DNA from: Agrobacterium fabrum str. C58
GTDB taxonomy: Bacteria; Pseudomonadota; Alphaproteobacteria; Rhizobiales; Rhizobiaceae
Length of the DNA: 55,000 bases
Assembly: GCF_000092025.1 (NCBI RefSeq)
Contig: NC_003062.2
Location: forward strand, 1 to 55,000
Reading direction: 5' to 3'
The notes beneath the pieces were generated by a model. The model was not told the DNA's origin. It saw only the letters and a list, made by a program, of their open reading frames with translations, and made no database searches. A program made the translations under genes and the position numbers. Below, piece by piece: positions 37,589 through 47,801 of the stretch; the first letter of the stretch is position 1; the number at the start of each line of letters is the position of its first letter.

Positions 37589-39199
37589 ATGAACGAGCTT
37601 GGGGTTCATAATCCTGCCAATGGAGTTGCGGAACTCGGACTGGGCGAGGCCTCCCGCGTCTTTTATAACCTCAATGAGAGCGAATTATACGAACACGCGA
37701 TCCGTAACGGCGAAGCCGAACTGACCATCGACGGCGCGCTGCGCGCCGTCACCGGCCAGCATACGGGCCGCTCGCCGAAGGATAAATTCGTCGTTCGTGA
37801 TGCTTCCACCGAAAACACCATCTGGTGGGACAACAACAAGCCGCTGTCGCCGGAAAATTTCGAGCTGCTGCGTCAGGACATGCTGGCCCATGCCGCCGGC
37901 AAGACGCTTTACGTGCAGGATCTGATCGGCGGTGCCGATGAGGAAAATGCGCTGCCGACCCGCGTCGTCACCGAGCTTGCCTGGCATTCGCTGTTCATCC
38001 GCAATCTACTGATCCGGCCGAAGCGGGAGACGCTTTCGGGCTTCAGCCAGAAGCTCACCATCATCAACCTGCCAAGCTTCAAGGCTGATCCGGCCCGTCA
38101 TGGCGTTCGCTCGGAAACGGTCATTGCCTGCGATCTGACGAATGGCCTCGTGCTCATCGGCGGCACGTCCTATGCCGGTGAAAACAAGAAGTCGGTCTTC
38201 ACGGTGCTGAACTACCTGCTGCCGGCCAAGGGCGTGATGCCGATGCATTGCTCGGCCAATGTCGGTCCTGAGGGTGATTCCGCCGTGTTCTTCGGCCTCT
38301 CCGGCACCGGCAAGACCACGCTCTCCGCCGACCCGGCACGCACGCTGATCGGCGATGACGAACATGGCTGGGGCGAACACGGCATCTTCAACTTCGAGGG
38401 CGGCTGTTATGCCAAGGCGATCAAGCTTTCGTCCGAGGCCGAGCCGGAAATCTACGCCGCGACCAATCGTTTCGGCACGGTTCTCGAAAACGTCGTGCTG
38501 GATGAAAGCCGGGTTCCTGATTTCAACGACAACTCGCTGACGGAAAACACCCGCAGCGCCTATCCGCTGCACTTCATTCCGAATGCATCGGAAACGGGCA
38601 TTGCCGGCCATCCGAAGACGATCATCATGCTGACGGCGGATGCCTTCGGCGTGCTGCCGCCGATCGCGCGTCTGACGCCGGAACAGGCCATGTACCACTT
38701 CCTCTCCGGTTACACCGCCAAGGTTGCCGGCACGGAAAAGGGCGTGACCGAGCCGGAAGCCACATTCTCCACCTGCTTCGGCGCACCCTTCATGCCGCGT
38801 CATCCGGCGGAATACGGCAACCTGCTGCGTGAGCTGATCGGCAAGCACGGCGTCGATTGCTGGCTGGTCAATACCGGCTGGACCGGCGGCGCCTATGGCA
38901 TCGGCAAGCGTATGCCCATCAAGGCGACGCGCGCGCTTCTGACCGCCGCACTTACCGGCGACCTGAAGAATGCGCAATTCCGCACCGATGCGAATTTCGG
39001 TTTCGCCGTACCGCTGTCGCTCGACGGCGTCGATGGTGCGATCCTTGATCCACGTTCCACCTGGGCCGATGGCGCAGCTTACGACGCGCAGGCGAAGAAG
39101 CTGGTATCGATGTTCGTTTCGAACTTCACCAAGTTCGAAGATCACGTCGACAGCAAGGTTCGCGACGCAGCCCCGGGCCTTCTGCTCGCGGCTGAATGA
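37589..39199 (+). CDS. pckA: Phosphoenolpyruvate carboxykinase (ATP)
   Basis: Converts oxaloacetate to PEP with ATP, the entry to gluconeogenesis during growth on C4 acids. [14 protein letters not shown] (from residue 54), [21 protein letters not shown] with the P-loop [13 protein letters not shown] near residue 235, [21 protein letters not shown] near 255, and [16 protein letters not shown] near 430 are the classic ATP-type sequences. Length 536 aa. ATG 37589 follows AAGGAA; an upstream in-frame start at 37514 adds unrelated residues. Neighbouring chvGI and a possible operator suggest regulated expression. A hairpin follows. Confidence 0.97.
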   Translation: MNELGVHNPANGVAELGLGEASRVFYNLNESELYEHAIRNGEAELTIDGALRAVTGQHTGRSPKDKFVVRDASTENTIWWDNNKPLSPENFELLRQDMLAHAAGKTLYVQDLIGGADEENALPTRVVTELAWHSLFIRNLLIRPKRETLSGFSQKLTIINLPSFKADPARHGVRSETVIACDLTNGLVLIGGTSYAGENKKSVFTVLNYLLPAKGVMPMHCSANVGPEGDSAVFFGLSGTGKTTLSADPARTLIGDDEHGWGEHGIFNFEGGCYAKAIKLSSEAEPEIYAATNRFGTVLENVVLDESRVPDFNDNSLTENTRSAYPLHFIPNASETGIAGHPKTIIMLTADAFGVLPPIARLTPEQAMYHFLSGYTAKVAGTEKGVTEPEATFSTCFGAPFMPRHPAEYGNLLRELIGKHGVDCWLVNTGWTGGAYGIGKRMPIKATRALLTAALTGDLKNAQFRTDANFGFAVPLSLDGVDGAILDPRSTWADGAAYDAQAKKLVSMFVSNFTKFEDHVDSKVRDAAPGLLLAAE

Positions 39200-39226
39200 A
39201 TATAAAGTCTTTCGTGAGGAGGAGGG

Positions 39227-39254
39227 AACCCGGCCCAGTGCCGGGTTTCTTTTT
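39227..39254 (+). terminator. Rho-independent terminator of pckA
   Basis: Stem AACCCGGC (39227-39234) with GCCGGGTT (39240-39247), loop CCAGT, then TCTTTTT. It is 27 bases after the pckA stop. Confidence 0.85.
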
Positions 39255-39326
39255 GCCGGGTTCTTTCATTTTGTCCGCTGTTTTCATTTTTTGCGTTCTG
39301 TGGCATCACCGGCGCGGAGAAAGATC

Positions 39327-39761
39327 ATGGCCAGCGACCCGCTTTACATCAGCAACCGTATCACCATCGCCGGCTGGGAGCTGACGGAGCAATTCGTGCT
39401 GGCCGGCGGGCCGGGCGGCCAGAACGTCAACAAGGTCTCGACGGCGGTTCAGCTGTTTTTCGATATTGCCAATTCACCGTCCCTCTCGGATCGGGTGAAG
39501 GCCAATGCCGTCAGGCTTGGCGGTCGACGTGTTTCGAAAGAGGGTGTGCTGATGATCGAGGCCAGCCGGTTTCGAAGTCAGGAGCGCAATCGTGAAGATG
39601 CGCGCGAGCGGCTGAAGGAGCTGATACTGGAAGCTGCCGCCCCGCCGCCGCCGGTGCGCAAGGCCACCAAACCCACCAAGGGATCTGTCGAACGCCGCCT
39701 CAAGGCAAAATCCGGTCGTTCCGATATCAAGAAAATGCGCGGCAAACCCTCGGGCGATTAA
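39327..39761 (+). CDS. arfB: Alternative ribosome-rescue factor ArfB (YaeJ), peptidyl-tRNA hydrolase
   Basis: Releases stalled ribosomes by hydrolysing peptidyl-tRNA without a stop codon. The catalytic GGQ is in VLAGGPGGQNVNKVSTAVQL (near residue 25). The basic C-terminal tail, rich in Lys/Arg (KPTKGSVERRLKAKSGRSD, residues 116-134), is the part that enters the empty mRNA channel. The 144-aa length fits ArfB rather than a full release factor. ATG 39327 is chosen because a GGAGAAAGATC sequence precedes it; longer in-frame readings run back through pckA. It is convergent with coaA, with only 19 bases between the stops. Confidence 0.93.
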   Translation: MASDPLYISNRITIAGWELTEQFVLAGGPGGQNVNKVSTAVQLFFDIANSPSLSDRVKANAVRLGGRRVSKEGVLMIEASRFRSQERNREDARERLKELILEAAAPPPPVRKATKPTKGSVERRLKAKSGRSDIKKMRGKPSGD

Positions 39762-39780
39762 CCCGCAAGCACCCAGTTTG

Positions 39781-40749
39781 TCAGAGCTTTCGCAGCGCCA
39801 CCGTATCTATCAGGTGGTTCTCTCCCTTGCGCAGAATAAGATCGGCGCGCGGGCGCGTCGGCACGATGTTCTGGCGCAGGTTCTTCAGGTTGATGTTCTG
39901 CCAGAGCCCTTCGGCAATGCTGAGTGCCGCCTCTTCGCTGATCGACGCATACCGGTTGAAGAATGAGTTCGGGTCGCGGAAGGCGGTCTGTCTCAGGTTC
40001 ATGAACCGGTTCACATACCAGTTGTGAATGAAATCCTCATCGGCATCGATATAGATCGAGAAATCGAAGAAGTCGGAAACGATCGGCACGATACGACCGC
40101 CCGCCGGAAGGTCACGGGATTGCAGCACGTTGATGCCTTCGAAGATCAGGATATCCGGCTGGTCGATGACGGTGAATTCGTTCGGCAACACGTCGTAGGT
40201 CAGGTGCGAATAACGCGGGGCCTTCACATTCGGCTGGCCCGCCTTGATCGCCGAAAGAAAACGCAGCAGCGCGCCGATATCGTAGCTTTCCGGAAAGCCC
40301 TTGCGCTCCATCAGGTTTTCGCGCCGCAGCACCTCGTTCGGGTAAAGAAACCCGTCAGTGGTGATGAGATCGACCTTCGGGCTGGAAGGCCACCGCGCCA
40401 GAAGCTCTTTCAGGATACGCGCTGTCGTCGATTTGCCAACGGCCACCGATCCGGCAATGCCGATGACGAAGGGCGTCTTGTTGACATCCCCCATATTCAG
40501 AAAGCGGTTGCGCTGTTCGAAAAGCAGCTGCGACGCTTCAACATGCGATGAAAGGAGGCGCGACAGCGACAGGTAAATGCGCCGCACTTCATCCAGATCG
40601 ATGGGGTCATCCAGCGATCGCAGCCGCTTCACCTCATCGGCGGAAAGCGTCAGTGGCGTGTCAGCGCGGAATTTGGCCCATTCTTCGGAACTGAAGAAGT
40701 GATAGGGCGAATATTCGTCCGCACGAAAATGATCGAGTGTGCCTGGCAT
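39781..40749 (-). CDS. coaA: Pantothenate kinase, type I
   Basis: Phosphorylates pantothenate, the regulated first step of CoA synthesis. The P-loop is [17 protein letters not shown] (about residue 97), [14 protein letters not shown] follows, then [17 protein letters not shown], with [12 protein letters not shown] near 190 (Walker B). ATG 40749 is preferred because GGGGAGAG lies six bases upstream, giving 322 aa; the alternative at 40782 gives 333 aa and would overlap the hisE stop as ATGA. It is the last gene of the his operon here. coaE, the last step of the pathway, is at 2508-3089. Confidence 0.93.
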   Translation of the reverse strand: MPGTLDHFRADEYSPYHFFSSEEWAKFRADTPLTLSADEVKRLRSLDDPIDLDEVRRIYLSLSRLLSSHVEASQLLFEQRNRFLNMGDVNKTPFVIGIAGSVAVGKSTTARILKELLARWPSSPKVDLITTDGFLYPNEVLRRENLMERKGFPESYDIGALLRFLSAIKAGQPNVKAPRYSHLTYDVLPNEFTVIDQPDILIFEGINVLQSRDLPAGGRIVPIVSDFFDFSIYIDADEDFIHNWYVNRFMNLRQTAFRDPNSFFNRYASISEEAALSIAEGLWQNINLKNLRQNIVPTRPRADLILRKGENHLIDTVALRKL

Positions 40750-40778
40750 GCCTCTCTCCCCGCTGCCCGCCTCAATCT

Positions 40779-41102
40779 TCATGGTGTCGGCCTCGCCGCC
40801 TTTTCCGCAAGGCCGGTCTGACCTGTGCGACGCTCCAGTTCGGCAAAAACATCGCTCAAGGGAATGTCGGCGATCTTCAGCACCACCAGCAGATGGTAAA
40901 GCAGGTCGGCTGCTTCGTTTTTAAGCCCGTCGCGATCCTGTGCGATGGCAGCGATGACGGCTTCAACCGCTTCTTCGCCCAGCTTCTTTGCTGCGCGCTC
41001 CTGGCCGGCAGCAACCAGCTTGGCCGTCCAGGATTCATCAGGGGATGCAGCGGCACGCTTCGCGACGATGCGTTCCAGATCGGAAAGGGAAAATGCGCTC
41101 AT
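40779..41102 (-). CDS. hisE: Phosphoribosyl-ATP pyrophosphatase
   Basis: Second step of histidine synthesis: hydrolyses phosphoribosyl-ATP to phosphoribosyl-AMP. A 107-aa all-alpha protein with [24 protein letters not shown] (near residue 25) and [20 protein letters not shown], the metal-binding MazG-like helices with the E-x-x-E and E-x-x-D residues. ATG 41102 is preceded by AGGAA; an upstream ATG at 41117 is less likely. It is separate from HisI, as in other alphaproteobacteria. Neighbours are hisF upstream and coaA downstream. Confidence 0.94.
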   Translation of the reverse strand: MSAFSLSDLERIVAKRAAASPDESWTAKLVAAGQERAAKKLGEEAVEAVIAAIAQDRDGLKNEAADLLYHLLVVLKIADIPLSDVFAELERRTGQTGLAEKAARPTP

Positions 41103-41117
41103 GGGATGTTCCTGCAA

Positions 41118-41894
41118 TCAGTCGAGACGCATGGCAATGCCATGTTCGGCCATGTAGCTCTTGGCTTCACCGATCGAATAGGTGCCGAAGTGGAAGATGG
41201 AAGCGGCAAGCACTGCCGTCGCGTGGCCATCGCGAACACCTGCCACCAGATCATCAAGCGTACCAACGCCGCCCGAGGCGATGACGGGCACGCGAACCTG
41301 ATCGGCAATGCTGCGCGTCAGGCCGATATCATAACCGCTCTTGGTGCCGTCGCGATCCATCGAGGTGACGAGCAATTCGCCGGCACCCCGTTCAACCATC
41401 TTGATGGCGAATTCCACGGCATCGATACCAGTTGGCTGGCGTCCGCCATGGGTAAAAATTTCCCAGCGGTCAGCTTCGCCATCTTTGGAAACCCGCTTGG
41501 CGTCGATGGAAACGACGATGCATTGGTTGCCGAACTTGTCGGCCGCCTGCGCAACGAAGTCGGGATCCTTGACAGCTGCGGAGTTGATAGAGACCTTGTC
41601 CGCACCGCAAAGAAGCAGCTTACGAATATCCGCGACGCTACGAACCCCGCCACCGACCGTCACCGGCATGAAGCAATGGTCCGCAGTGCGTGAGACGACA
41701 TCGAAGATGGTGTCGCGATTGTCCGAGGACGCGGTGATGTCGAGGAAGCAGAGTTCATCCGCTCCCGCCGCGTCATAGGCTTTTGCTGCCTCGACCGGGT
41801 CGCCAGCATCGATCAGGTCGACGAAGTTCACACCCTTGACGACACGTCCGTCTTTCACGTCGAGGCAGGGAATAATGCGGGCTTTGAGGGTCAT
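41118..41894 (-). CDS. hisF: Imidazole glycerol phosphate synthase, cyclase subunit
   Basis: Synthase half of the HisH-HisF enzyme: ammonia from HisH is combined with PRFAR to give imidazole glycerol phosphate and AICAR. A 258-aa barrel with the catalytic Asp in [19 protein letters not shown] (Asp11) and the second Asp in [13 protein letters not shown] (near residue 130); [10 protein letters not shown] and [10 protein letters not shown] bind the two phosphates. ATG 41894 overlaps the hisA stop as ATGA. Confidence 0.97.
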
Positions 41895-42634
41895 GCACGT
41901 ACCTCCTTCGCGGCCTTGATGAGGTCAAGCGCTTCGGTGGGGTCGATACGCCCGTCATAAAGGGCACGGCCTGAAATCGCACCCTCGAGCTTTGCGGCAT
42001 CCGGCTGCAACATTCGTTTGATGTCGTCGATGGAGGCAAGGCCGCCGGAAGCGATGACAGGGATCGACACGGCATCCGCCAGTTCCAGCGTCGAGGCCCA
42101 GTTGATGCCGGCCAGAATGCCGTCGCGATCGATGTCGGTATAGATGATGGCGGCAACGCCGGCACCTTCGAAACGTTTGGCAAGTTCGATGATACCGAGC
42201 TCGGAGGCTTCCGCCCAGCCTTCCACCGCAACCTTGCCGCCCTTGGCGTCGATGCCGACGGCGACCTGGCCGGGGAAACGTTTGCAGGCTTCGATAACCA
42301 GCACCGGATCGCGCACTGCCACGGTGCCGAGGATGACACGGGCCAGCCCACGGCTGAGCCAAGCTTCGATATGGTCGAGTGTGCGAATACCACCGCCCAG
42401 CTGCACCGGGTTTTTCGTGGATTTCAAAATGGCATCAACCGCTGCGCCATTGACCGTCTCACCAGCAAAGGCACCGTTGAGATCAACCACATGCAGCCAT
42501 TCAAACCCCTGGTCCTCAAAGGCCTTCGCCTGCGCACCGGGGTCCTCGTTATAGACGGTTGCCTGCTCCATATCGCCGAGTTTCAGGCGAACGCACTCAC
42601 CGTCTTTGAGATCGATTGCGGGAAAAAGAATCAT
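41891..42634 (-). CDS. hisA: ProFAR isomerase
   Basis: Isomerises ProFAR to PRFAR in histidine synthesis. A 247-aa barrel, paralogous to HisF: the catalytic Asp in [15 protein letters not shown] (Asp8) and the second in [14 protein letters not shown] (near residue 129); [15 protein letters not shown] and [11 protein letters not shown] are the phosphate loops. It follows the hisH stop with a single base between and overlaps hisF by four. Confidence 0.97.
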
Positions 42635-42635
42635 G

Positions 42636-43286
42636 TCAGGGCTTCCAGCGCAGGAAATTGGAAATCAGGGCAAGGCCGAGCGTCTGGCTTTTTTCCGGGT
42701 GGAACTGCGCGCCCGCCATGTTGTCGCGGCCGACGAAAGCCGTCATCGCGCCACCATAATTGGTGGTGGCGATGACGTCAGTCGAGTGCTTGGCCGCCAG
42801 ATGATAGGAATGCACGAAATAGGCGTGCAGCCCATCCGCACCGGTCTTTATGCCGTCGAACAGCGGGTGCGCGTGGCGGATTTCCAGCGTATTCCAGCCG
42901 ATCTGCGGGATTTTAAGAGTGGGATCGGACGGCGTCATTTCCACGACGTCACCTTCGATCCAGCCGAGCCCGGTGCTGACGGTCTTTTCCAGTCCGCGCG
43001 AGGACATCAGCTGCATGCCGACGCAGATGCCGAGGAAAGGATGGGCTTTTTTCTCGACGGCTTCGATGAGCGCCTCGTGCATACCGGGCATGGCATTCAG
43101 ACCCGCACTGCAATCCGCATAGGCACCGACGCCCGGCAGGACGATGCGGTCCGCCGAAGCGACGTGATCCGGCTTGTCGGTCAGATCGATGGTTGCGTCG
43201 ATGCCAGCCTCGCGGGCGGCACGCTCGAAAGCTTTGGTGGCCGAACGCAAATTGCCCGAACCGTAGTCGATAATCGCGACACGCAT
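42636..43286 (-). CDS. hisH: Imidazole glycerol phosphate synthase, glutaminase subunit
   Basis: Class I glutamine amidotransferase supplying ammonia to HisF. A 216-aa protein: [18 protein letters not shown] at the N-terminus, PGVGAYADC (oxyanion strand), the nucleophile Cys in [15 protein letters not shown] (near residue 85), and the His-Glu pair of the triad in [11 protein letters not shown] near residue 198. ATG 43286 begins [10 protein letters not shown], the usual HisH N-terminus; a start at 43301 adds five residues. One base separates it from the DUF2628 gene. Confidence 0.96.
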
Positions 43287-43287
43287 G

Positions 43288-43782
43288 TCAGCGCCTTCCA
43301 TTCAAGTCGAAAAGAAACGATCCGGCGGGATCGTCGACGAAGTTTTTGCCACCGCTCTTTTGCGCAGAAGTGGTCCAGACCGGCCGGGACAACTGTTCCG
43401 CCTTGTCGGCGTTTTCGGAGAGGCTGGAGAAATATATATCTTCCGCGCTTGAAAGATCAGGGGCGGAAATGACCGAAGTCAGCGTCCAGCCTTTGCGGAT
43501 CAGGTGCCGGACGAGAAAATCACGCCCCTCCAGCGCCGTGATAAGCCCGATGGCGAAACCAAGGAGAATGCCGACGGGTTCGAATCCGGCTAACATTGAG
43601 ATTTGCCCGGCCACAAGTGTGGCAATGACAACAACTGCCGTCGTCAGCCACAGCCGGTTGACGGCAAGCCATAACCAGGGCGCAATCAGTGCCAGCCAGA
43701 CGAAACGGTCTGCAATGAAGCGGGTCGTCTTGTGGTCCCTGTCCGGCCCGTTGGGGGCTTCCAGAACGAGATAGCTTGTCAT
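43288..43782 (-). CDS. DUF2628 membrane protein in the his operon
   Basis: A 164-aa protein of unknown function. Residues about 20-105 contain three to four hydrophobic helices ([53 protein letters not shown]); the C-terminal 55 residues are polar and end in FDLNGRR. The family is DUF2628, found in alphaproteobacteria between hisB and hisH. It is 22 bases after hisB and one base before hisH, so it is transcribed with them. No catalytic motif is visible; a role in histidine synthesis is not implied by the sequence alone. Confidence 0.82.
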   Translation of the reverse strand: MTSYLVLEAPNGPDRDHKTTRFIADRFVWLALIAPWLWLAVNRLWLTTAVVVIATLVAGQISMLAGFEPVGILLGFAIGLITALEGRDFLVRHLIRKGWTLTSVISAPDLSSAEDIYFSSLSENADKAEQLSRPVWTTSAQKSGGKNFVDDPAGSFLFDLNGRR

Positions 43783-43804
43783 GGGCTTCCTGACAGCTTT
43801 GGCG

Positions 43805-44401
43805 TCAGGCCAGCATACCCTTGGTCGAGGGAACGCGGCCTGCCTGCCGGGGGTCGATCTCGGTTGCCGTGCGAAGAACGCGGGCAACGGCCTTGAAGCA
43901 CGTTTCGGCGATATGGTGGTTGTTGGCGCCGTAATGGTTCAGGATATGCAGCGTAATGCCGGCATTCTGGGCGAGTGCCTGAAAGAACTCGCGCACCAGT
44001 TCGGTATCGAAGGTGCCGATCTTCGGCGCGGAGAAATTGACGTTCCACACAAGGAACGGCCTGCCGGAAATATCGACGGCAGCCTTGGTCATCGTTTCGT
44101 CCATGGCCAGATCGAGCGAGGCGTAACGGGTAATGCCACGCCGGTCGCCCAGCGCCTTGGCAATTGCCTGGCCGATGGCGATGCCGGTGTCTTCCACGGT
44201 GTGGTGGTCATCGATATGCAGATCGCCCTGAACTTCGATGTCCATGTCGATCAGCGAATGGCGGCTGAGCTGGTCCAGCATATGGTCGAAAAATCCCACG
44301 CCGGTGGAAATTTTCGATTTGCCGGTGCCGTCGATATCCACGCGCACCGAAACCGAGGTTTCGTTGGTCTTGCGGATAATCTCGCCTTTACGTTCTGCCA
44401 T
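43805..44401 (-). CDS. hisB: Imidazoleglycerol-phosphate dehydratase
   Basis: Manganese enzyme removing water from imidazole glycerol phosphate in histidine synthesis. Monofunctional, 198 aa, without the phosphatase domain of enterobacterial HisB. The metal-binding motifs are [16 protein letters not shown] and [20 protein letters not shown] (residues about 38 and 65), then [17 protein letters not shown] near 160. ATG 44401 gives [12 protein letters not shown] and is supported by GGAG upstream; a longer frame lacks family similarity. It starts the his operon and is divergent from hslV across 200 bases, in which I see no clear promoter motif. Confidence 0.96.
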   Translation of the reverse strand: MAERKGEIIRKTNETSVSVRVDIDGTGKSKISTGVGFFDHMLDQLSRHSLIDMDIEVQGDLHIDDHHTVEDTGIAIGQAIAKALGDRRGITRYASLDLAMDETMTKAAVDISGRPFLVWNVNFSAPKIGTFDTELVREFFQALAQNAGITLHILNHYGANNHHIAETCFKAVARVLRTATEIDPRQAGRVPSTKGMLA

Positions 44402-44601
44402 TTTGGCCGCTCCGTGAAAATGTTGCCGTTCCTTATCAGCACGGGACACAAATATCCAGTTGTTCCATCGTCTTGCGTGACGCGCCGAAAACGGTGCGTC
44501 GCCCCGAAGATTGCAATCGTGAAAAGCAAACTTACATAGAGCCACAGAGGGCCGTGTCCCGGCCCGTTAACCCCAGGCCCGTCAGGGCAGACAGGTGTTT
44601 G

Positions 44602-45126
44602 ATGACAACAATTATTACAGTCAGGAAGGGCGGCAAGGTCGTCATGGCTGGCGACGGGCAGGTAAGCCTTGGCCAGACCGTCATGAAGGGCAATGCCCGC
44701 AAGGTTCGCCGTATCGGCAAGGGTGAGGTGATTGCCGGTTTTGCCGGTGCGACGGCGGATGCCTTCACGCTGCTCGACCGTCTCGAAAAGAAGCTTGAGC
44801 AATATCCCGGCCAGTTGATGCGCGCAGCCGTGGAGCTTGCGAAGGACTGGCGCACGGACAAATATCTGCGCAATCTCGAAGCGATGATGCTGGTGGCCGA
44901 TAAATCGACCACGCTTGCCATCACCGGTAATGGGGATGTGCTGGAACCGGAACACGGCGCAATCGCCATCGGCTCCGGCGGCAACTATGCCTTCGCCGCC
45001 GCCCGCGCCATGATGGACACGGACAAGTCGGCCGAAGAGGTAGCGCGCCAGTCGCTCGATATCGCCGCCGATATCTGCGTTTATACCAACCATAATCTCG
45101 TCGTCGAAACGCTCGACGCAGAATAA
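44602..45126 (+). CDS. hslV: ATP-dependent protease HslV, peptidase subunit
   Basis: Proteasome-like Thr protease that forms the core of HslUV. From ATG 44602 the protein is 174 aa; removal of Met exposes Thr2 ([20 protein letters not shown]), the N-terminal nucleophile, and the conserved GDGQVSLG and [20 protein letters not shown] blocks follow. [14 protein letters not shown] near residue 130 is another family block. An upstream in-frame reading from 44473 would bury the nucleophile and is rejected. hslU follows after 87 bases. Confidence 0.96.
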   Translation: MTTIITVRKGGKVVMAGDGQVSLGQTVMKGNARKVRRIGKGEVIAGFAGATADAFTLLDRLEKKLEQYPGQLMRAAVELAKDWRTDKYLRNLEAMMLVADKSTTLAITGNGDVLEPEHGAIAIGSGGNYAFAAARAMMDTDKSAEEVARQSLDIAADICVYTNHNLVVETLDAE

Positions 45127-45213
45127 GCGAATTTCTCAACCCCATTTCTCACCCAAGGGTCCTGTGGGCCGGGCCGGAATGGCCGGCCGGAGCAGGAAAG
45201 CCGAGAGGATAGA

Positions 45214-46521
45214 ATGACCACTTTTTCTCCCCGGGAGATCGTCTCGGAACTCGACCGCCACATCATCGGCCAGCATGATGCAAAACGCGCGGTCGCGATT
45301 GCACTGCGCAACCGCTGGCGCCGCCAGCAGCTCGATGAGAGCCTGCGCGACGAAGTCATGCCAAAAAACATTCTGATGATCGGGCCGACCGGTGTCGGCA
45401 AGACGGAGATTTCCCGCCGCCTCGCCAAGCTGGCCGGCGCGCCTTTCATCAAGGTCGAAGCCACCAAATTCACCGAAGTCGGTTATGTCGGCCGCGATGT
45501 CGAGCAGATCATCCGCGATCTGGTGGAGATCGGTATCGGTCTCGTGCGCGAAAAGAAGCGCGCCGAAGTCCAGGCTAAGGCGCATCAAAGCGCCGAGGAA
45601 CGGGTGCTTGATGCACTTGTTGGCTCGACCGCATCGCCGGGCACGCGTGAGAGCTTCCGCAAAAAGCTGCGCGACGGTGAGCTGGACGACAAGGAAATCG
45701 ATATCGAGGTGGCGGATAGCGGCTCGGGCATGCCCGGTTTCGAAATTCCCGGCATGCCGGGCGCCAATATCGGCGTGCTGAACCTGTCGGAAATGTTCGG
45801 CAAGGCTATGGGCGGACGTACCAAGAAGGTGCGCACCACGGTCTCGAAGTCCTATACCGATCTTGTCCGCGACGAATCCGACAAGCTGCTGGATAATGAA
45901 ATGATCCAGCGCGAGGCGGTGAAGTCGGTGGAAAATGACGGCATCGTCTTCCTCGACGAGATCGACAAGATCGCCGCCCGCGATGGCGGCATGGGCGCCG
46001 GCGTCTCCCGCGAGGGTGTGCAGCGCGATCTCCTGCCGCTTGTAGAAGGCACGACGGTTTCGACGAAATATGGCCCTGTCAAAACCGACCATGTCCTCTT
46101 CATCGCCTCTGGAGCCTTCCATGTGGCGAAGCCGTCGGATCTTCTGCCGGAGCTTCAGGGTCGCCTGCCGATCCGCGTCGAGTTGAAGCCGCTGACCAAG
46201 GAAGATTTCCGCCGTATCCTCACCGAGACGGAAGCAAGCCTTATCCGCCAGTACAAGGCGCTGATGGCAACGGAAGAACTTGATCTCGATTTCACAGATG
46301 ACGCCATCGATGCACTGGCCGATGTCGCCGTTCATCTCAACTCATCGGTCGAAAACATCGGTGCGCGCCGCCTGCAGACCGTGATGGAGCGCGTTCTCGA
46401 CGAGATCTCCTTCAACGCACCGGATCGTGGTGGGTCTGCCGTCAAGATCGATCAGGAATACGTCAAAAAACATGTCGGCGATCTTGCCGCCGATACGGAT
46501 TTGTCGCGTTACATTCTCTGA
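45214..46521 (+). CDS. hslU: ATP-dependent protease HslU, ATPase subunit
   Basis: AAA+ unfoldase that feeds substrates to Hsl[21 protein letters not shown] is the N-terminal signature; Walker A is [19 protein letters not shown] (near residue 57); the intermediate I-domain follows from about 110; Walker B is [11 protein letters not shown] near 250; sensor motifs and the C-terminal [18 protein letters not shown] are present, ending in DLSRYIL, the tail that inserts in HslV. Length 435 aa. GAGAGGA precedes the ATG. A hairpin terminator follows, so hslVU forms a two-gene operon. Confidence 0.97.
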   Translation: MTTFSPREIVSELDRHIIGQHDAKRAVAIALRNRWRRQQLDESLRDEVMPKNILMIGPTGVGKTEISRRLAKLAGAPFIKVEATKFTEVGYVGRDVEQIIRDLVEIGIGLVREKKRAEVQAKAHQSAEERVLDALVGSTASPGTRESFRKKLRDGELDDKEIDIEVADSGSGMPGFEIPGMPGANIGVLNLSEMFGKAMGGRTKKVRTTVSKSYTDLVRDESDKLLDNEMIQREAVKSVENDGIVFLDEIDKIAARDGGMGAGVSREGVQRDLLPLVEGTTVSTKYGPVKTDHVLFIASGAFHVAKPSDLLPELQGRLPIRVELKPLTKEDFRRILTETEASLIRQYKALMATEELDLDFTDDAIDALADVAVHLNSSVENIGARRLQTVMERVLDEISFNAPDRGGSAVKIDQEYVKKHVGDLAADTDLSRYIL

Positions 46522-46542
46522 AGACTTCAGGGACAACGAAAG

Positions 46543-46575
46543 AAGAGTGCGGCCATATTTGCCGCACTCTTTTAT
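46543..46575 (+). terminator. Rho-independent terminator of hslU
   Basis: Perfect 11-bp stem AAGAGTGCGGC (46543-46553) and GCCGCACTCTT (46561-46571), loop of seven bases, followed by a T-rich tract TTTATTTT. Confidence 0.9.
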
Positions 46576-46715
46576 TTTATCTGCCTCATCTCGCATTCAG
46601 CCCGCATTTTGTTTATGGGAAGGGCTGCATTCCGGTTGGAACCGCTTTCGTGGAATGATCCGGTTTTCCCGCTTGTCATGCCGGGAAGGGCCGGCTCGAG
46701 AAAAGGCAGTCGCTC

Positions 46716-47681
46716 GTGCGCAAAATTCTTCTGGCATTTGTCGTGGCTCTGGCGGTTTCCGCCGTTTCGTCTTCTTATGCCGAGGCCGCGACGGTTGTTC
46801 CCCCGGGCAATCGCAATGCCGAACAGCCGGGTGTTCCCGGCGCTTCCGCCCGCAGAACCAAGGCGTCCAACAGCTCTTTCGAACGCAAGTACCAGAAGGT
46901 GATCGACCTTTTGTCCTCCGACAAGGCGCTGATCGCCAAGATCAAGTCGACCGCCGGACGCTACGGCATCGATCCAATTCATATGGTCGGCGCGATCGTC
47001 GGCGAACACACCTATAATGTCGACGCTTATGACCGTCTGCAGTCCTATTACGTCAAGGCGGCCTCCTATGCCGGTAGCAGTTTCCGCTTCGGCTACAAGG
47101 ATGAGACGATTGCGCAGTTTCTGACGCATGCGCAATTTTCCAAATGCCAGGCGAAGAAGGATTCCTACAGCCTCTGGAACTGCCGCGAAGATGTCTGGGA
47201 CGACAGCTTCCGTGGCAAAACAGTCGACGGCGTGGCCTATCCGAACAACCGTTTCAGCGCCGTTTTCTTCCAGCCATTTTATGCCGGCCAGACCTTCGGC
47301 CTCGGCCAGATCAACCCGCTAACAGCGCTGATGCTGTCCGACATGGTGTCGAGAACCTCCGGTTACGAAAAGCTGGATGAAAACGATGCCACTGCCGTTT
47401 ATACGGCTATCATGGATCCGGACCGCTCGCTCGCCTTCATGGCAGCCTCCATCCGCAAGTCGATCGACGACTACCGATCGATCGCCGACATGGATATTTC
47501 GAAGAATCCTGGTGTGACCTCCACGCTTTATAATGTCGGCGGTTCGCAGCAGCGTGCGGCTGCGCTTGCACAGAAGAACCGCCAACGCGCCGGAGGCGGC
47601 GAGCAGCCGCTATTGCCGGAAGAAAATTATTACGGCTGGCTGGTAAACGACCGCATCAAGGATCTGCAGGCGCTTTTGTAG
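46716..47681 (+). CDS. DUF1402 secreted protein, possible lysozyme-like fold
   Basis: A 321-aa protein of a family (DUF1402) with no firm function. A signal peptide occupies residues 1-24 (KILLAFVVALAVSAVSSS, cleavage near AEA-A). The mature part has AGRYGIDPIHMVGAIVGEHTYN near residue 81, with Glu97, and TFGLGQINPLTALMLS near 190. These resemble the catalytic-Glu and GxGQI blocks of soluble lytic transglycosylases, so a peptidoglycan-active role is plausible but only inferred. GTG 46716 has AAAAGGCAG upstream. The region between it and hslU (46580-46715) holds nothing I can name. Confidence 0.8.
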   Translation: MRKILLAFVVALAVSAVSSSYAEAATVVPPGNRNAEQPGVPGASARRTKASNSSFERKYQKVIDLLSSDKALIAKIKSTAGRYGIDPIHMVGAIVGEHTYNVDAYDRLQSYYVKAASYAGSSFRFGYKDETIAQFLTHAQFSKCQAKKDSYSLWNCREDVWDDSFRGKTVDGVAYPNNRFSAVFFQPFYAGQTFGLGQINPLTALMLSDMVSRTSGYEKLDENDATAVYTAIMDPDRSLAFMAASIRKSIDDYRSIADMDISKNPGVTSTLYNVGGSQQRAAALAQKNRQRAGGGEQPLLPEENYYGWLVNDRIKDLQALL

Positions 47682-47700
47682 AAAAAGACTATTATCCGCC

Positions 47701-47727
47701 ATATTGTTTCCAAAAAGGAAATAATAT
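47701..47727. promoter_or_regulatory. Inverted repeat upstream of malate synthase
   Basis: ATATTGTTTCC (47701-47711) and GGAAATAATAT (47717-47727) with spacer AAAAA: 11-bp arms with one mismatch. It lies 75-101 bases before the glcB start and 20 after the DUF1402 stop. It could be an operator or a weak hairpin; no U-run follows, so a terminator is less likely. Confidence 0.45.
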
Positions 47728-47801
47728 TTGGCTGGATGCCGCGATTGACGAGCGACCGCCTCAGCGTCCAATCTATGCCTTCAGAATATAAGGAGGCGCA
47801 T

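Noticed and set aside
44402..44601. Heat-shock (sigma-32) promoter for hslVU
   Set aside because: A CTTG occurs near 44474 but no CCATNT-like -10 follows at the right spacing.
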